A stretch of 15,521 nt of DNA from Methanocorpusculum sp. (GCA_029987395.1 DALTVX010000067.1:1-15521), one strand, 5' to 3'. Shown: positions 1 to 6,629, counted from the stretch's first letter. Program-made: numbers and translations. Notes: generated by a model from the letters alone, not told the origin.

Positions 1-13
1 AGTAGCACTTGCG

Positions 14-23
14 TATAGTATAA
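14..23 (+). promoter_or_regulatory. TATA-like box of the initiator tRNA gene
   Basis: The AT-rich run TATAGTATAA lies about 38 bases before the tRNA. That would place the transcription start near 45 and give a short leader. A small inverted repeat (GCACA at 25-29, TGTGC at 39-43) falls between the box and the expected start and is probably incidental. Confidence 0.45.
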
Positions 24-56
24 GGCACACGAAGATGATGTGCGAAGCTTCTTTGG

Positions 57-131
57 AGCGAGGTGGGGTAGTCAGGAAATCCCGGCGGGCTCATAACCCG
101 TAGATCGATGGTTCAAATCCATCCCTCGCTA
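57..131 (+). tRNA. Initiator tRNA-Met (anticodon CAT)
   Basis: A full cloverleaf folds. The acceptor AGCGAGG at 57-63 pairs with CCTCGCT at 124-130, the anticodon loop is CTCATAA with anticodon CAT, the T arm carries GGTTCAAATCC, and A131 is the discriminator. CCA is not encoded, as is usual in archaea. Two marks identify it as the initiator: the first acceptor pair is A:T, and the anticodon stem ends in three consecutive G:C pairs (GGG before the loop, CCC after it). There is no intron. The gene stands alone between its own TATA box and a T-rich terminator. Confidence 0.95.
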
Positions 132-133
132 TG

Positions 134-153
134 TTTTTACTTTTACTTTTTTT
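134..153 (+). terminator. T-rich terminator after tRNA-Met
   Basis: Three T-tracts (T5, T4 and T7) interrupted by single A/C bases begin three bases after the tRNA end. Oligo-T runs without a required hairpin are the normal archaeal termination signal. Confidence 0.7.
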
Positions 154-186
154 CTATAGTTCTATCTCTAAAGCTAAGAGTGTTTT

Positions 187-193
187 AAAAAAA
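187..193 (-). terminator. T7 terminator of the PRC-barrel/thg1 operon
   Basis: Seven A residues on the plus strand read as T7 on the transcribed minus strand, about 15 bases past the thg1 stop codon. Together with 134-153 it separates the two convergent units. Confidence 0.55.
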
Positions 194-207
194 GAGATGA
201 AAGAATA

Positions 208-930
208 TCAGCTGATCTTTGATAGGACCCAGTCGATCCCTTCAGGTGTTTTGAAGAGAGGGACCTCCTCATCCACAACAGAAACGGTCCGCTCAACAAA
301 AACCTTTTCGTCCTTGATTGGATTATAGCCTTCACGCATCACAGTCTCTCGATAGATGCAGATACCCCGTCTCTCCCACGCAGGGGTAAGGGCGAGATTT
401 ACCCCGCGTGAAAATGCAAATTCATGTAAAGCGGTAGCATTCATGCCATCCAGCTGTTTTTGCGCATGTGTCGGAGAAACACCTTCATCCGAAAGAAGTT
501 TCTGCGCATAGCCGTTCATATGATTTCGCCACGCCTCGGCCTGCCGCCAGGACAGATATGCAGGGAAGAGACCCTTCTCCATTGGAATGACACGCGAGTC
601 AAATGCCAGCGGTTCCTCAGCTCCGGCGTATAAAGTAAATGCCGAGGCGGCAAAAGCTGCCGAAACTGAAACGAGTTTTTCCACCCTACAATCAAAAACC
701 GGGGTCGGTACATAAATACTGATCTCGTCAGAAAACGTGTAGGCAAACGATGGTGAAAGACCGCTGTCTGTGATGAGAGCGTAGGCGGTTTTCACCATGG
801 CGTCAGAAAAAACCTTATCGTAGGGTTTTTTGTAACGGTCTTTAGAAAAACGGTGGAAGGATCGGCCGTCAAGCCGCAAAACAAAAGGAACGGTTGTTGA
901 AAGACCGGCAAAAATCTCGCGATCTTTCAT
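208..930 (-). CDS. thg1: Thg1-like tRNA(His) guanylyltransferase / 3'-5' polymerase
   Basis: Thg1 family enzymes add nucleotides in the 3'-to-5' direction, classically G-1 of tRNA-His. Archaeal members act in a template-dependent way and may also repair tRNA 5' ends. The 240-residue protein has the usual archaeal length. The N-terminal palm motif RLDGRSFHRF is at residues 19-28, with metal ligand D21. The second carboxylate motif YTFSDEISI is at 64-72, with D68 and E69. A conserved FDSR (110-113) and the WRQAEAW helix (128-134) follow. The ATG start lies 9 bases after the PRC-barrel gene stop, and a GGAG overlapping that gene's last codons can serve as ribosome site, so the two are probably co-transcribed. 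Family assignment is firm. Whether the main substrate is tRNA-His cannot be read here. Confidence 0.92.
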   Translation of the reverse strand: MKDREIFAGLSTTVPFVLRLDGRSFHRFSKDRYKKPYDKVFSDAMVKTAYALITDSGLSPSFAYTFSDEISIYVPTPVFDCRVEKLVSVSAAFAASAFTLYAGAEEPLAFDSRVIPMEKGLFPAYLSWRQAEAWRNHMNGYAQKLLSDEGVSPTHAQKQLDGMNATALHEFAFSRGVNLALTPAWERRGICIYRETVMREGYNPIKDEKVFVERTVSVVDEEVPLFKTPEGIDWVLSKIS

Positions 931-939
931 AATAAAATA

Positions 940-1212
940 TTATTCTCCAAATAATGCTTCGCCGGAGATCTTGAAGGCTCCTGGAATGTGGCGGACAATG
1001 ATGATATCGCCAACTTCTTTGACGATCCTATAGGGAATGATGACACCCTGATAATTTTTCGTGTCAATAACATCTTTATTTACATTTGCAAGAGCGAGGC
1101 CGCTGATTTTTTTATTGGTCACATCTAGGACAACATCCTCCACCTTACCGAGGAATACTGCCTTGTCGGAATAAACACTCATCCCAAAAAGTTCTGATAT
1201 CTGCCACTTCAT
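940..1212 (-). CDS. Small PRC-barrel domain protein (possible CdpB-type division protein)
   Basis: This 90-residue protein consists of a single PRC-barrel. Beta-strand segments such as SVYSDKAVFLGKVEDVVLDV (residues 12-31) and ISGLALANV (36-44) show the short hydrophobic strands, and the GKVEDVVLD turn is typical of the family. No membrane segment or signal peptide is seen. Free-standing archaeal PRC-barrels of this size include the CdpB proteins, which join SepF in the FtsZ division apparatus. Other PRC-barrels, such as the RimM C-terminal domain, bind ribosomal proteins. It is the first gene of a two-gene unit with thg1. A TATA-like ACTTATACG 29 bases upstream predicts a nearly leaderless mRNA. 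The fold is confident and the cellular role is not established. Confidence 0.8.
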   Translation of the reverse strand: MKWQISELFGMSVYSDKAVFLGKVEDVVLDVTNKKISGLALANVNKDVIDTKNYQGVIIPYRIVKEVGDIIIVRHIPGAFKISGEALFGE

Positions 1213-1237
1213 AGTATTGAATCATATCTGCTTTCAC

Positions 1238-1245
1238 GTATAAGT
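1238..1245 (-). promoter_or_regulatory. TATA-like box for PRC-barrel/thg1 operon
   Basis: On the minus strand this reads ACTTATAC, centred about 29 bases before the ATG at 1212. Archaeal start sites lie about 25 bases past the box, so the transcript would begin almost at the start codon. No Shine-Dalgarno sequence is visible, which fits. Confidence 0.45.
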
Positions 1246-1274
1246 ATGTTCCTATTTTTGAGGAGCAGTGTAGA

Positions 1275-1283
1275 GATATATTC
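1275..1283 (+). promoter_or_regulatory. TATA-like box for the GNAT gene
   Basis: GATATATTC is centred about 36 bases before the ATG at 1315, predicting a leader of roughly 10 bases. Its position downstream of the ATG at 1246 argues against that earlier start. Confidence 0.45.
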
Positions 1284-1314
1284 AACACATCTAAAAACCA
1301 AATATTACAAAATC

Positions 1315-1770
1315 ATGGAACATTTCCGGGTCCGAAACTATACCTCTGCAGATTATCCTACCCTGTGCCTTCTGGATGAGCCTCTCTTCGAAGGCATGGG
1401 AGGGTATGTACTTTTTCGTCACATAGAGGAGCTTTTCCCGAGTCTGTTTTTTGTTGCAGAAAATGTAGATACTCACGAGATCGTAGGATACATTCTCGGC
1501 GGGATACATTTCGATGATCCAAAATCAGGAAAGCTGATTCGGATCGGCGTGAAACAGAGTTTCCAGAGGATCGAGGTCGGCACTCAACTTATATCCGCCC
1601 TCCTTGCTGAAATGCGAAAACGCGGCGTGGAAAAAGTGCATCTCACGGTGGCAGATTCAAACGCCGCGGCGATTTCGTTCTATAAGAAAAACGGATTTGT
1701 TATTCGAAATAAAGAGGATAAATATTTTTATCCAGATATCTCCAGACTCATTCTGGAAAAAGAGCTTTAA
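1315..1770 (+). CDS. GNAT-family N-acetyltransferase
   Basis: The 151-residue protein has the single GNAT fold, which transfers an acetyl group from acetyl-CoA to an amine of a small molecule or protein. The N-terminal RVRNYTSADYPTLCLLDEP (residues 5-23) is the usual first strand and helix. The acetyl-CoA segment IGVKQSFQRIEVGTQLI lies at 77-93. Motif B has N116 and the SFYKKNGF signature at 121-128. The pyrophosphate loop is normally [QR]xxGx[GA]. Here it reads Q-R-I-E-V-G, so its first glycine is Glu87. An in-frame ATG at 1246 would add 23 residues unlike the family and would lie upstream of the TATA-like box, so 1315 is preferred. The stop overlaps the stop of the convergent radical SAM gene. 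RimI is one possible relative, but the substrate is unknown. Confidence 0.82.
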   Translation: MEHFRVRNYTSADYPTLCLLDEPLFEGMGGYVLFRHIEELFPSLFFVAENVDTHEIVGYILGGIHFDDPKSGKLIRIGVKQSFQRIEVGTQLISALLAEMRKRGVEKVHLTVADSNAAAISFYKKNGFVIRNKEDKYFYPDISRLILEKEL

Positions 1771-3422
1771 AATTCCATCAGCGGCAGAAGAGGGTCGATC
1801 TCTTCAGACGTTATCACTTTTTTGAGATCACTGGTCCCGGCATATGGCATTCCTGCAACAACCTTCTGTGAAAGTTTTTTAGATACCCCGGGGATCCATT
1901 TGAGCGAAGAGGCCGGTAATGAATTTATTTTGATCGGGACTGGAAGTGCTGTTAGGCTTCTTGCGCCATAAGACACAACGGCAGTGTTCAAAAGTGTGCC
2001 GACGGGAAGCGGCATTGGGATCCCGACAAGTACCGGATAGGTACCCATCTGACGACCAAATGAAACCGGGCCCGTGATTTCAACGAGAACATTTGAAAGG
2101 ATAGTGCCGACAGGAAATACCTGTTCGAGCATCGGCACATCAAACGTGCTTCTCACATCGTCCTTAAACAAATGGAACAGTTTGTCATGCATCGTAAGGC
2201 AGTTGTTCTCATATGCCCGTGTACCCTCAAACGGCATAAGCTGGCGAATGTTCACTCGCCGCACGAGAAGTCCGGCGGCAAGGATACGATCCAGGAAGGC
2301 CTTGTTCAGAGAAAATGTCTCTGCTGTTTCTCCTGCGAGCCCACCAATGAAATTCAGGCCTGGCAAAAGTTCCGGGATGCCGTTACGTCGAACGGCACCG
2401 ACTTCATTGACGATCTCAACGGCCCGAAAGATCTGGTCTGCAGAACCTTTGAGGTTGTTTGCCTCGATCACCACCGGATCGACCGACTCTACACCAAATG
2501 CGGCTATATCGCCTTCAGTGTGCCCTTGTATGATCGCGAGAAGTGCCTCGCGGGACGCTTCTTCATGACGTGCGATCGTTCCCGGATTGATGTTGTCGAT
2601 GTGCAGCGTCTGGAGATCAGGAGCCACTTCACGAATGCCGGTAAAAAGCGCGTGGAGTTTTTCTGGTTCCGGTTTTGGATACTCAGCACCCGATGTCCCA
2701 AAGGTAAGCAGGTTGGGCTGACGTCCAAGTCTGAAATGTCTAGCTCCCACTTCAAAAAGAGCAGCCACCTCAGATCTGATCCCGGCGGTACCGCGCATTT
2801 TGGGCATACCATAAAACGGCTCTGTGCAGAACGAACAACCGCCCGTAATGCATCGAAAACATCCCTTTGCGGTCTCAAGTTCGCACATGACATGCGGAAA
2901 AAATGGATGCTGACGAATAATATCTGCGCCAAGGACCGCCCATCGGTCATAATCTGGATAAAATAAAATGCCGTTCGGCTCGCCTCCGGAAAGGTATGAG
3001 TCTAAGGCGGCGGCAGGTTCACCGTTCAGCATTGCTGTCCAGCCGGAAACGGCCTCTTTCACCGCGCGTGCTCCCCCCTGAGGTGAGTAACCAAATCCGA
3101 TAGGGCCGCCAAGAAGTGACACCGTTTTTCCACGGAGCGTGAATCCGATCTGCTGAAGTTCACTCAACGTTGCAGGAGTTCCTGATAGATATTTTCCCGG
3201 GACCGTAACTCCCGCGATCATTACGACAATAGAAGCCTCGCGAAGTTTTGGAACGCTCAGAGGATCACGTCGAAGTTGATCGATGGTCACATACCGAACA
3301 GAGTGGCCATGCTCCTTCAACACTCCGGCGATTGTCCGAATGTACGGAGAGATGTAGGGCGGCACGCCCAAACATGCGGGTTCATCCACATATCCGTCAA
3401 TTATAACGGCTTCAGACGTCAT
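1767..3422 (-). CDS. Radical SAM protein with C-terminal helix-hairpin-helix (COG1031 type)
   Basis: This is an uncharacterised archaeal radical SAM protein of 551 residues. Residues 1-155 resemble the Rossmann-like segment that precedes many B12/radical SAM domains. The iron-sulfur region at 180-202 reads CELETAKGCFRCITGGCSFC followed by TEP. C188, C191, C196 and C199 are available, so the cluster motif is CX7CX2C or CX4CX2C and not the standard CX3CX2C. The long spacing with GGCSFC matches my memory of COG1031 proteins. Later strands include FGVES (about 314-318), where SAM-binding residues are expected. The C-terminus (about 498-545, with WIPGVSKKLSQKVVAG) is a helix-hairpin-helix suggesting nucleic-acid contact. 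The ATG overlaps the mptE stop by 11 bases. The reaction is unknown. Confidence 0.85.
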   Translation of the reverse strand: MTSEAVIIDGYVDEPACLGVPPYISPYIRTIAGVLKEHGHSVRYVTIDQLRRDPLSVPKLREASIVVMIAGVTVPGKYLSGTPATLSELQQIGFTLRGKTVSLLGGPIGFGYSPQGGARAVKEAVSGWTAMLNGEPAAALDSYLSGGEPNGILFYPDYDRWAVLGADIIRQHPFFPHVMCELETAKGCFRCITGGCSFCTEPFYGMPKMRGTAGIRSEVAALFEVGARHFRLGRQPNLLTFGTSGAEYPKPEPEKLHALFTGIREVAPDLQTLHIDNINPGTIARHEEASREALLAIIQGHTEGDIAAFGVESVDPVVIEANNLKGSADQIFRAVEIVNEVGAVRRNGIPELLPGLNFIGGLAGETAETFSLNKAFLDRILAAGLLVRRVNIRQLMPFEGTRAYENNCLTMHDKLFHLFKDDVRSTFDVPMLEQVFPVGTILSNVLVEITGPVSFGRQMGTYPVLVGIPMPLPVGTLLNTAVVSYGARSLTALPVPIKINSLPASSLKWIPGVSKKLSQKVVAGMPYAGTSDLKKVITSEEIDPLLPLMEF

Positions 3423-4041
3423 GACCGACCATTTTGAGAAGTTTTCTGGCGATCATCAATTTTCCATGTTTGATCGGATCAACATTTTTATCGTCAAGAT
3501 CAAAACCGATCAGGTCCACAGACGCGGCCCCTAATTCGTGGGCAGTGAATACACAACGATCCCCATCGGAAAATCCACCGAAGTTATACACGTTCGCAAG
3601 AGGCGTGCTCTGTGTGGTCCCGACGATCGGACCGCGGACCTTTGGGACCCAGGAACGAACCAGCGGGATATTATCCCCATGGGCGTGCAAAACCAGAATG
3701 GTCCCAAAATCGTTCATCTCCAGAAAGTCGTCATCCATACCATCCATATCCGAGAGGATGATATCAGGTCTGATACCCTCGGAAAAAAGAACAGAAGCTG
3801 CCGCATCCGCTGCGATAATGATTTTTCCGCTGATATCTGTGTTTTTTATATCAGACGAAAGCGAAGGAGCGTTCCCGCAAACTATGCAGTCTTTTCCAGA
3901 GATGGTATTTCGCAGAAGTTCGATATCATTTCTCGGCAAAACAACTGAAAGGAGTTTCGCAGAACGCTCATCGTCCTCACGCGAAAATCCAAAGTATGCC
4001 AAGATCCGAAGATAAAGGGGTTCCCAGTCTTCAGATCTCAT
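3412..4041 (-). CDS. mptE: 6-hydroxymethyl-7,8-dihydropterin diphosphokinase (archaeal MptE)
   Basis: MptE (DUF115 family) transfers diphosphate from ATP to 6-hydroxymethyl-7,8-dihydropterin. This step leads toward tetrahydromethanopterin, the C1 carrier of methanogenesis. Family motifs in this 209-residue form are GNAPSL at 56-61, AADAAAS at 77-83, DIILSDMDG at 93-101, HAHGDN at 119-124 and NFGGFSDGDR at 153-162. I chose the ATG at 4041 over an in-frame TTG at 4065 because a purine-rich GAGGGAGAGGGAG precedes it and leaves an 11-base overlap with the upstream DHH gene. The downstream radical SAM gene overlaps by the same amount, so all three genes should be translationally coupled. It belongs to the archaeal MptE type, unrelated to bacterial FolK. 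Confidence 0.9.
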   Translation of the reverse strand: MRSEDWEPLYLRILAYFGFSREDDERSAKLLSVVLPRNDIELLRNTISGKDCIVCGNAPSLSSDIKNTDISGKIIIAADAAASVLFSEGIRPDIILSDMDGMDDDFLEMNDFGTILVLHAHGDNIPLVRSWVPKVRGPIVGTTQSTPLANVYNFGGFSDGDRCVFTAHELGAASVDLIGFDLDDKNVDPIKHGKLMIARKLLKMVGHDV

Positions 4042-5524
4042 CTCCCTCTCCCTCAGAAATACCAACGAGTTTCATGAAATTGGAGAGAATAGGGTCGATC
4101 ACCATGGAAAGAAGCTTCTCTTTATCTTTTACCAAGGAAAAGGTGTTCAACGGGATGGAAAGAGCCGCCATTGTTGCATGACCGCCGGCAGATGCATTAG
4201 GGATCTTGCCGAATGCCTCCTTCATCACATCACCAACATGCAGCCGGATATCCTTATTTCTGGCAGACAGTGTGATATTTGTATCAGTGATCCCGTAAAC
4301 CAATGAGGTCGTCACACCTTCAAGCGTCAGAAGCATATCTGCTGCCTGCGGGATAGCATCTCGATTTCTGACATATCCCACATTTGAAAAGAGATAGCCC
4401 TGTTTAACTTCGCGATTTACGATCGCATTCCCTAACACATCGATCGTTTCCTGAGATAGGGATGGGGACATAATGATCTCAAGAAGGGCTTGGTCTGCAT
4501 GCGGAAGAAGAAATGCCGCATTATACAGGTCCTGAGATGAGACATTTCGCTGGAACTCATGGGTATCTGCACGGATACCGTAGTAAAGTGCCGTAGCGAC
4601 TTTTGTATCGATAGGGAGATACAACTCCTGCAGATACTGTGTGAGAATGGAGGCGGTCGCACCAGCATCCGGTTTTGACTCAAGGAAATCAGGTTTATAT
4701 TCCCGGACCACACCCTCTGCGCTGTGATGATCGATAATAATATTGATCTTGGTAGACAGCGGCAGATCATTATTCATTCCCGGAGCAACACAGTCCACAA
4801 GAGCCAGATAATTACACTCTGCGAGGATCTCTTTTGTGAGATGCTCCATTTTGATATCAAGAAGATTAACGAAGGCACGGTTTTCCTGGTGACCGATGTT
4901 TCCCTCATACAGGATCTTTGTTGCAAGTTTGCCCTTCGATGCATCATTTGCGATCACCGACAAAGCCATAGCACTGGAAATCGCATCAGGGTCCGGGTTT
5001 TTGTGGGTAATGATACCGAGCGTTCCCGTCCATGAAGAAAGAAGCGTGTGAAGTTTCTGCGCATTTCTTGATGCGATGAGATTGATCATGTGGTTCACTG
5101 CAGACTTGGCGACGACCTTTTGTGGATACAAAACGACATCGGCACCATTGTCTGCAAGCTGATCGGTGGAAAAAAGATCAACGGCGCGGGCAATGATATT
5201 CGCATTGGGATACGCCTTCCTAGTATTCTGTACTGCAGCTAGGTTTGCTTCTTTGTCTGATGAGAGGATGAAAACTACTTCCGGTTCAGGCAGCTTTGCA
5301 AATATTTTTGGATCACTGATGTCCCCTACCGTTGCCTGATGACGATGATCACGGAGATCATCGATACGTTTTTCATCCAAATCAATGATCAGAATATTTT
5401 CATTCGATTCACTGAGCTCTTCCAGTACATTATACCCAATACTGCCGCATCCCAATATGAGATATTTGATCTGTTTATATTTATTTTTCAGGGGTACGGC
5501 AGGAGTACCTTCAGTCTCAACCAT
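4031..5524 (-). CDS. RCK/TrkA-N domain fused to DHH-DHHA1 phosphoesterase
   Basis: This soluble 497-residue protein has two parts. Residues 18-150 form an RCK_N/TrkA-N Rossmann domain, with GCGSIG at 25-30 and an acidic strand end IIDLD at 46-50 that suggests NAD(H) or another nucleotide as ligand. Residues 165-460 are a DHH-DHHA1 phosphoesterase. Motif I is THKNPDPDA (H174, D178, D180), motif II is ALVDC (D244), motif III is IIDHH (D265, H266, H267), motif IV includes ADTHEF (D320), and the DHHA1 substrate motif GGH is at 447-449. All metal ligands are intact, so it should be an active Mn-dependent phosphodiesterase or pyrophosphatase on nanoRNA, a cyclic dinucleotide or a similar substrate, probably gated by the RCK domain. 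It is first in the operon with mptE. Substrate is inferred only. Confidence 0.88.
   Translation of the reverse strand: MVETEGTPAVPLKNKYKQIKYLILGCGSIGYNVLEELSESNENILIIDLDEKRIDDLRDHRHQATVGDISDPKIFAKLPEPEVVFILSSDKEANLAAVQNTRKAYPNANIIARAVDLFSTDQLADNGADVVLYPQKVVAKSAVNHMINLIASRNAQKLHTLLSSWTGTLGIITHKNPDPDAISSAMALSVIANDASKGKLATKILYEGNIGHQENRAFVNLLDIKMEHLTKEILAECNYLALVDCVAPGMNNDLPLSTKINIIIDHHSAEGVVREYKPDFLESKPDAGATASILTQYLQELYLPIDTKVATALYYGIRADTHEFQRNVSSQDLYNAAFLLPHADQALLEIIMSPSLSQETIDVLGNAIVNREVKQGYLFSNVGYVRNRDAIPQAADMLLTLEGVTTSLVYGITDTNITLSARNKDIRLHVGDVMKEAFGKIPNASAGGHATMAALSIPLNTFSLVKDKEKLLSMVIDPILSNFMKLVGISEGEGDEI
4042..4054 (-). promoter_or_regulatory. Ribosome binding site deciding the mptE start
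   Basis: On the minus strand GAGGGAGAGGGAG ends directly before the ATG at 4041. GGAG at about -10 to -7 has suitable spacing. The element lies inside the last codons of the DHH gene (GEGEGDEI), so the acidic-glycine tail of that protein doubles as ribosome site. Confidence 0.65.
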
Positions 5525-5546
5525 ACGTATCTTATTAGTATTATTT

Positions 5547-5556
5547 GTTTATTAAG
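5547..5556 (-). promoter_or_regulatory. TATA-like box for the DHH-mptE-radical SAM operon
   Basis: CTTAATAAAC on the minus strand is centred about 27 bases before the ATG at 5524, predicting a leaderless mRNA. No Shine-Dalgarno sequence precedes this ATG, which fits. Confidence 0.45.
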
Positions 5557-5596
5557 GATATGGAGATTGATGGCCATTCAAAGGAGATAAGAAAAT

Positions 5597-5607
5597 CTAT
5601 AAATATT
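5597..5607 (+). promoter_or_regulatory. TATA box of tRNA-Lys
   Basis: CTATAAATATT lies about 45 bases before the tRNA 5' end, placing the start near 5627 and giving a short leader. The element is nearly symmetrical, so some activity toward the divergent operon is possible. Confidence 0.6.
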
Positions 5608-5646
5608 CCTATGTCATATCTAATTAGGTCAAACGACACAAGAATT

Positions 5647-5720
5647 GGGCTTATAGCTTAGTCAGGCATAGCGACGGACTCTTAATCCGTAGGTCAGGGG
5701 TTCAAATCCCTTTAAGCCCG
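5647..5720 (+). tRNA. tRNA-Lys (anticodon CTT)
   Basis: The acceptor GGGCTTA (5647-5653) pairs with TAAGCCC (5713-5719), and G5720 is the discriminator. The anticodon stem ACGGA/TCCGT encloses the loop CTCTTAA with anticodon CTT, reading AAG. The T arm is AGGGGTTCAAATCCCTT. No intron and no encoded CCA are present. Confidence 0.95.
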
Positions 5721-5724
5721 CTCG

Positions 5725-5730
5725 TTTTTT
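5725..5730 (+). terminator. T6 terminator after tRNA-Lys
   Basis: A run of six T begins five bases after the tRNA end, which is typical for archaeal tRNA genes. Confidence 0.6.
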
Positions 5731-5760
5731 AAGAATTTTACATACTACAAATAATATAGT

Positions 5761-5779
5761 GCCAACGCTTTTCGTTGGT
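5761..5779. repeat. Small hairpin between tRNA-Lys and oapC
   Basis: GCCAACG (5761-5767) and CGTTGGT (5773-5779) form six perfect pairs plus an outer G.T, with the loop CTTTT. It stands alone in the 139-base gap beyond the tRNA terminator. It could be a backup terminator for either side. No coding signal is seen here. Confidence 0.4.
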
Positions 5780-5840
5780 GTATATCTCAGATACCAAAAG
5801 GTGCCACGGGATTTAGGTATGATCCAGAAGTTGATTGGCT

Positions 5841-5847
5841 AAAAAAA
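5841..5847 (-). terminator. T7 terminator of the oapABC operon
   Basis: Seven A on the plus strand give T7 on the minus strand, 12 bases past the oapC stop codon. Confidence 0.6.
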
Positions 5848-5859
5848 GTATAGATGACC

Positions 5860-6252
5860 CTATTTCTTTTTAGGATCGGTTTTTCTTTTTGACATAGATG
5901 GGAGATCCAGCATATATGTACCGGCCTTTCCAACACCAATGATAATATCCTGGGTTTCTGCAAGACGCTCGAGGTTGAGTTCATACGACCCTGTACCAAC
6001 GATCCTAACACTCTCAACACGCTCTAAAAAATCAGTAGGGCGGGTAGCAGGTCCTTTATGTTTTACCTCAAGAACCTCCTCTTGAGTTTCCTTGGCGATC
6101 GTTTCTATCGACTTTTCCTCTATAACATCCGCGTTTTTGACACGGTCACTTACGTAGAGGAATTTTTTTCCGCCGCAACTTGGACATCCGCGAAGGATCT
6201 CGACCGATCCATCACGAAACTCGCGTCCACATTTTGTACATTTATGGGGCAT
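5860..6252 (-). CDS. oapC: OapC/ArvC-family zinc-ribbon protein
   Basis: The 130-residue protein opens with a zinc ribbon: C5-X2-C8 and C23-X2-C26 in MPHKCTKCGR and RGCPSCGG. A charged linker (about 36-75) leads to a C-terminal conserved segment (about 78-118) ending in KAGTYMLDLPSM, followed by a Lys-rich tail. It is the third gene of the oapA-oapB-oapC module. These genes sit beside the main replication origin in haloarchaea, and their biochemical role is unclear. Only three bases separate the oapB stop from this ATG. The ribosome site is weak (GTGAT), so coupled translation is likely. The linker and Lys-rich tail look flexible. Confidence 0.85.
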   Translation of the reverse strand: MPHKCTKCGREFRDGSVEILRGCPSCGGKKFLYVSDRVKNADVIEEKSIETIAKETQEEVLEVKHKGPATRPTDFLERVESVRIVGTGSYELNLERLAETQDIIIGVGKAGTYMLDLPSMSKRKTDPKKK

Positions 6253-6255
6253 AAA

Positions 6256-6624
6256 TCACTGTGCTGCTGAAGCCCATGCAATTAATCTGTCTTTTTCCCG
6301 GGAAATCATTTTCAGCTGATCAACCGGACCAATCACCATCAGACGAGGAGCATTGGTCTTTTTTCCGAAAAGTTTCGTAAAAATTCCTTTGTTGCTGCTA
6401 AATGAGGGATAGGTCTCGATCTCAATACCGGAAAATCCACCTGGGATAATTTCCATCATCGTTGACTCGAGAAGTTTACCCTGTTCCTCCGGGGTAAGAC
6501 CTTGCTCAAGAACAACGACACAGCCTTGCCGAACGTCATCCAGAATGAGCCGTACTTTTTCATACGACGTCATCTTGGCAAGACGATCTGCAGACAGCAT
6601 ATCAATTTGAACACCTTGGATCAT
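6256..6624 (-). CDS. oapB: OapB/ArvB-family protein (DUF2073)
   Basis: This 122-residue protein matches the DUF2073 family found between the Era-like GTPase and the zinc-ribbon gene in many euryarchaea. It begins MIQGVQIDMLSADRL, continues with a segment ending VVVLEQGLTPEEQGKLLE (about 37-54), then IEIETYPSF (67-75) and MVIGPVDQLKMISR (about 96-109). No catalytic motif is recognised. AGGTGA, overlapping the oapA stop codon, sits five bases before the ATG, so the pair should be translationally coupled. Its fixed position beside the GTPase suggests it is a partner or effector, which is inference. Confidence 0.88.
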   Translation of the reverse strand: MIQGVQIDMLSADRLAKMTSYEKVRLILDDVRQGCVVVLEQGLTPEEQGKLLESTMMEIIPGGFSGIEIETYPSFSSNKGIFTKLFGKKTNAPRLMVIGPVDQLKMISREKDRLIAWASAAQ

Positions 6625-6629
6625 TTAGC

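Noticed and set aside
1246..1314. Upstream ATG for the GNAT gene
   Set aside because: The extra 23 residues do not fit the GNAT fold, and the TATA-like box lies downstream of that ATG.
2172..2966. Long plus-strand frame of 264 codons inside the radical SAM gene
   Set aside because: It is antisense to a clearly assigned protein and has no recognisable domain or ribosome site.
5647..5859. tRNA-Lys 3' end as an integration site for a mobile element
   Set aside because: No duplicate of the tRNA 3' end and no integrase gene are seen in the window. The downstream genes are conserved chromosomal ones.
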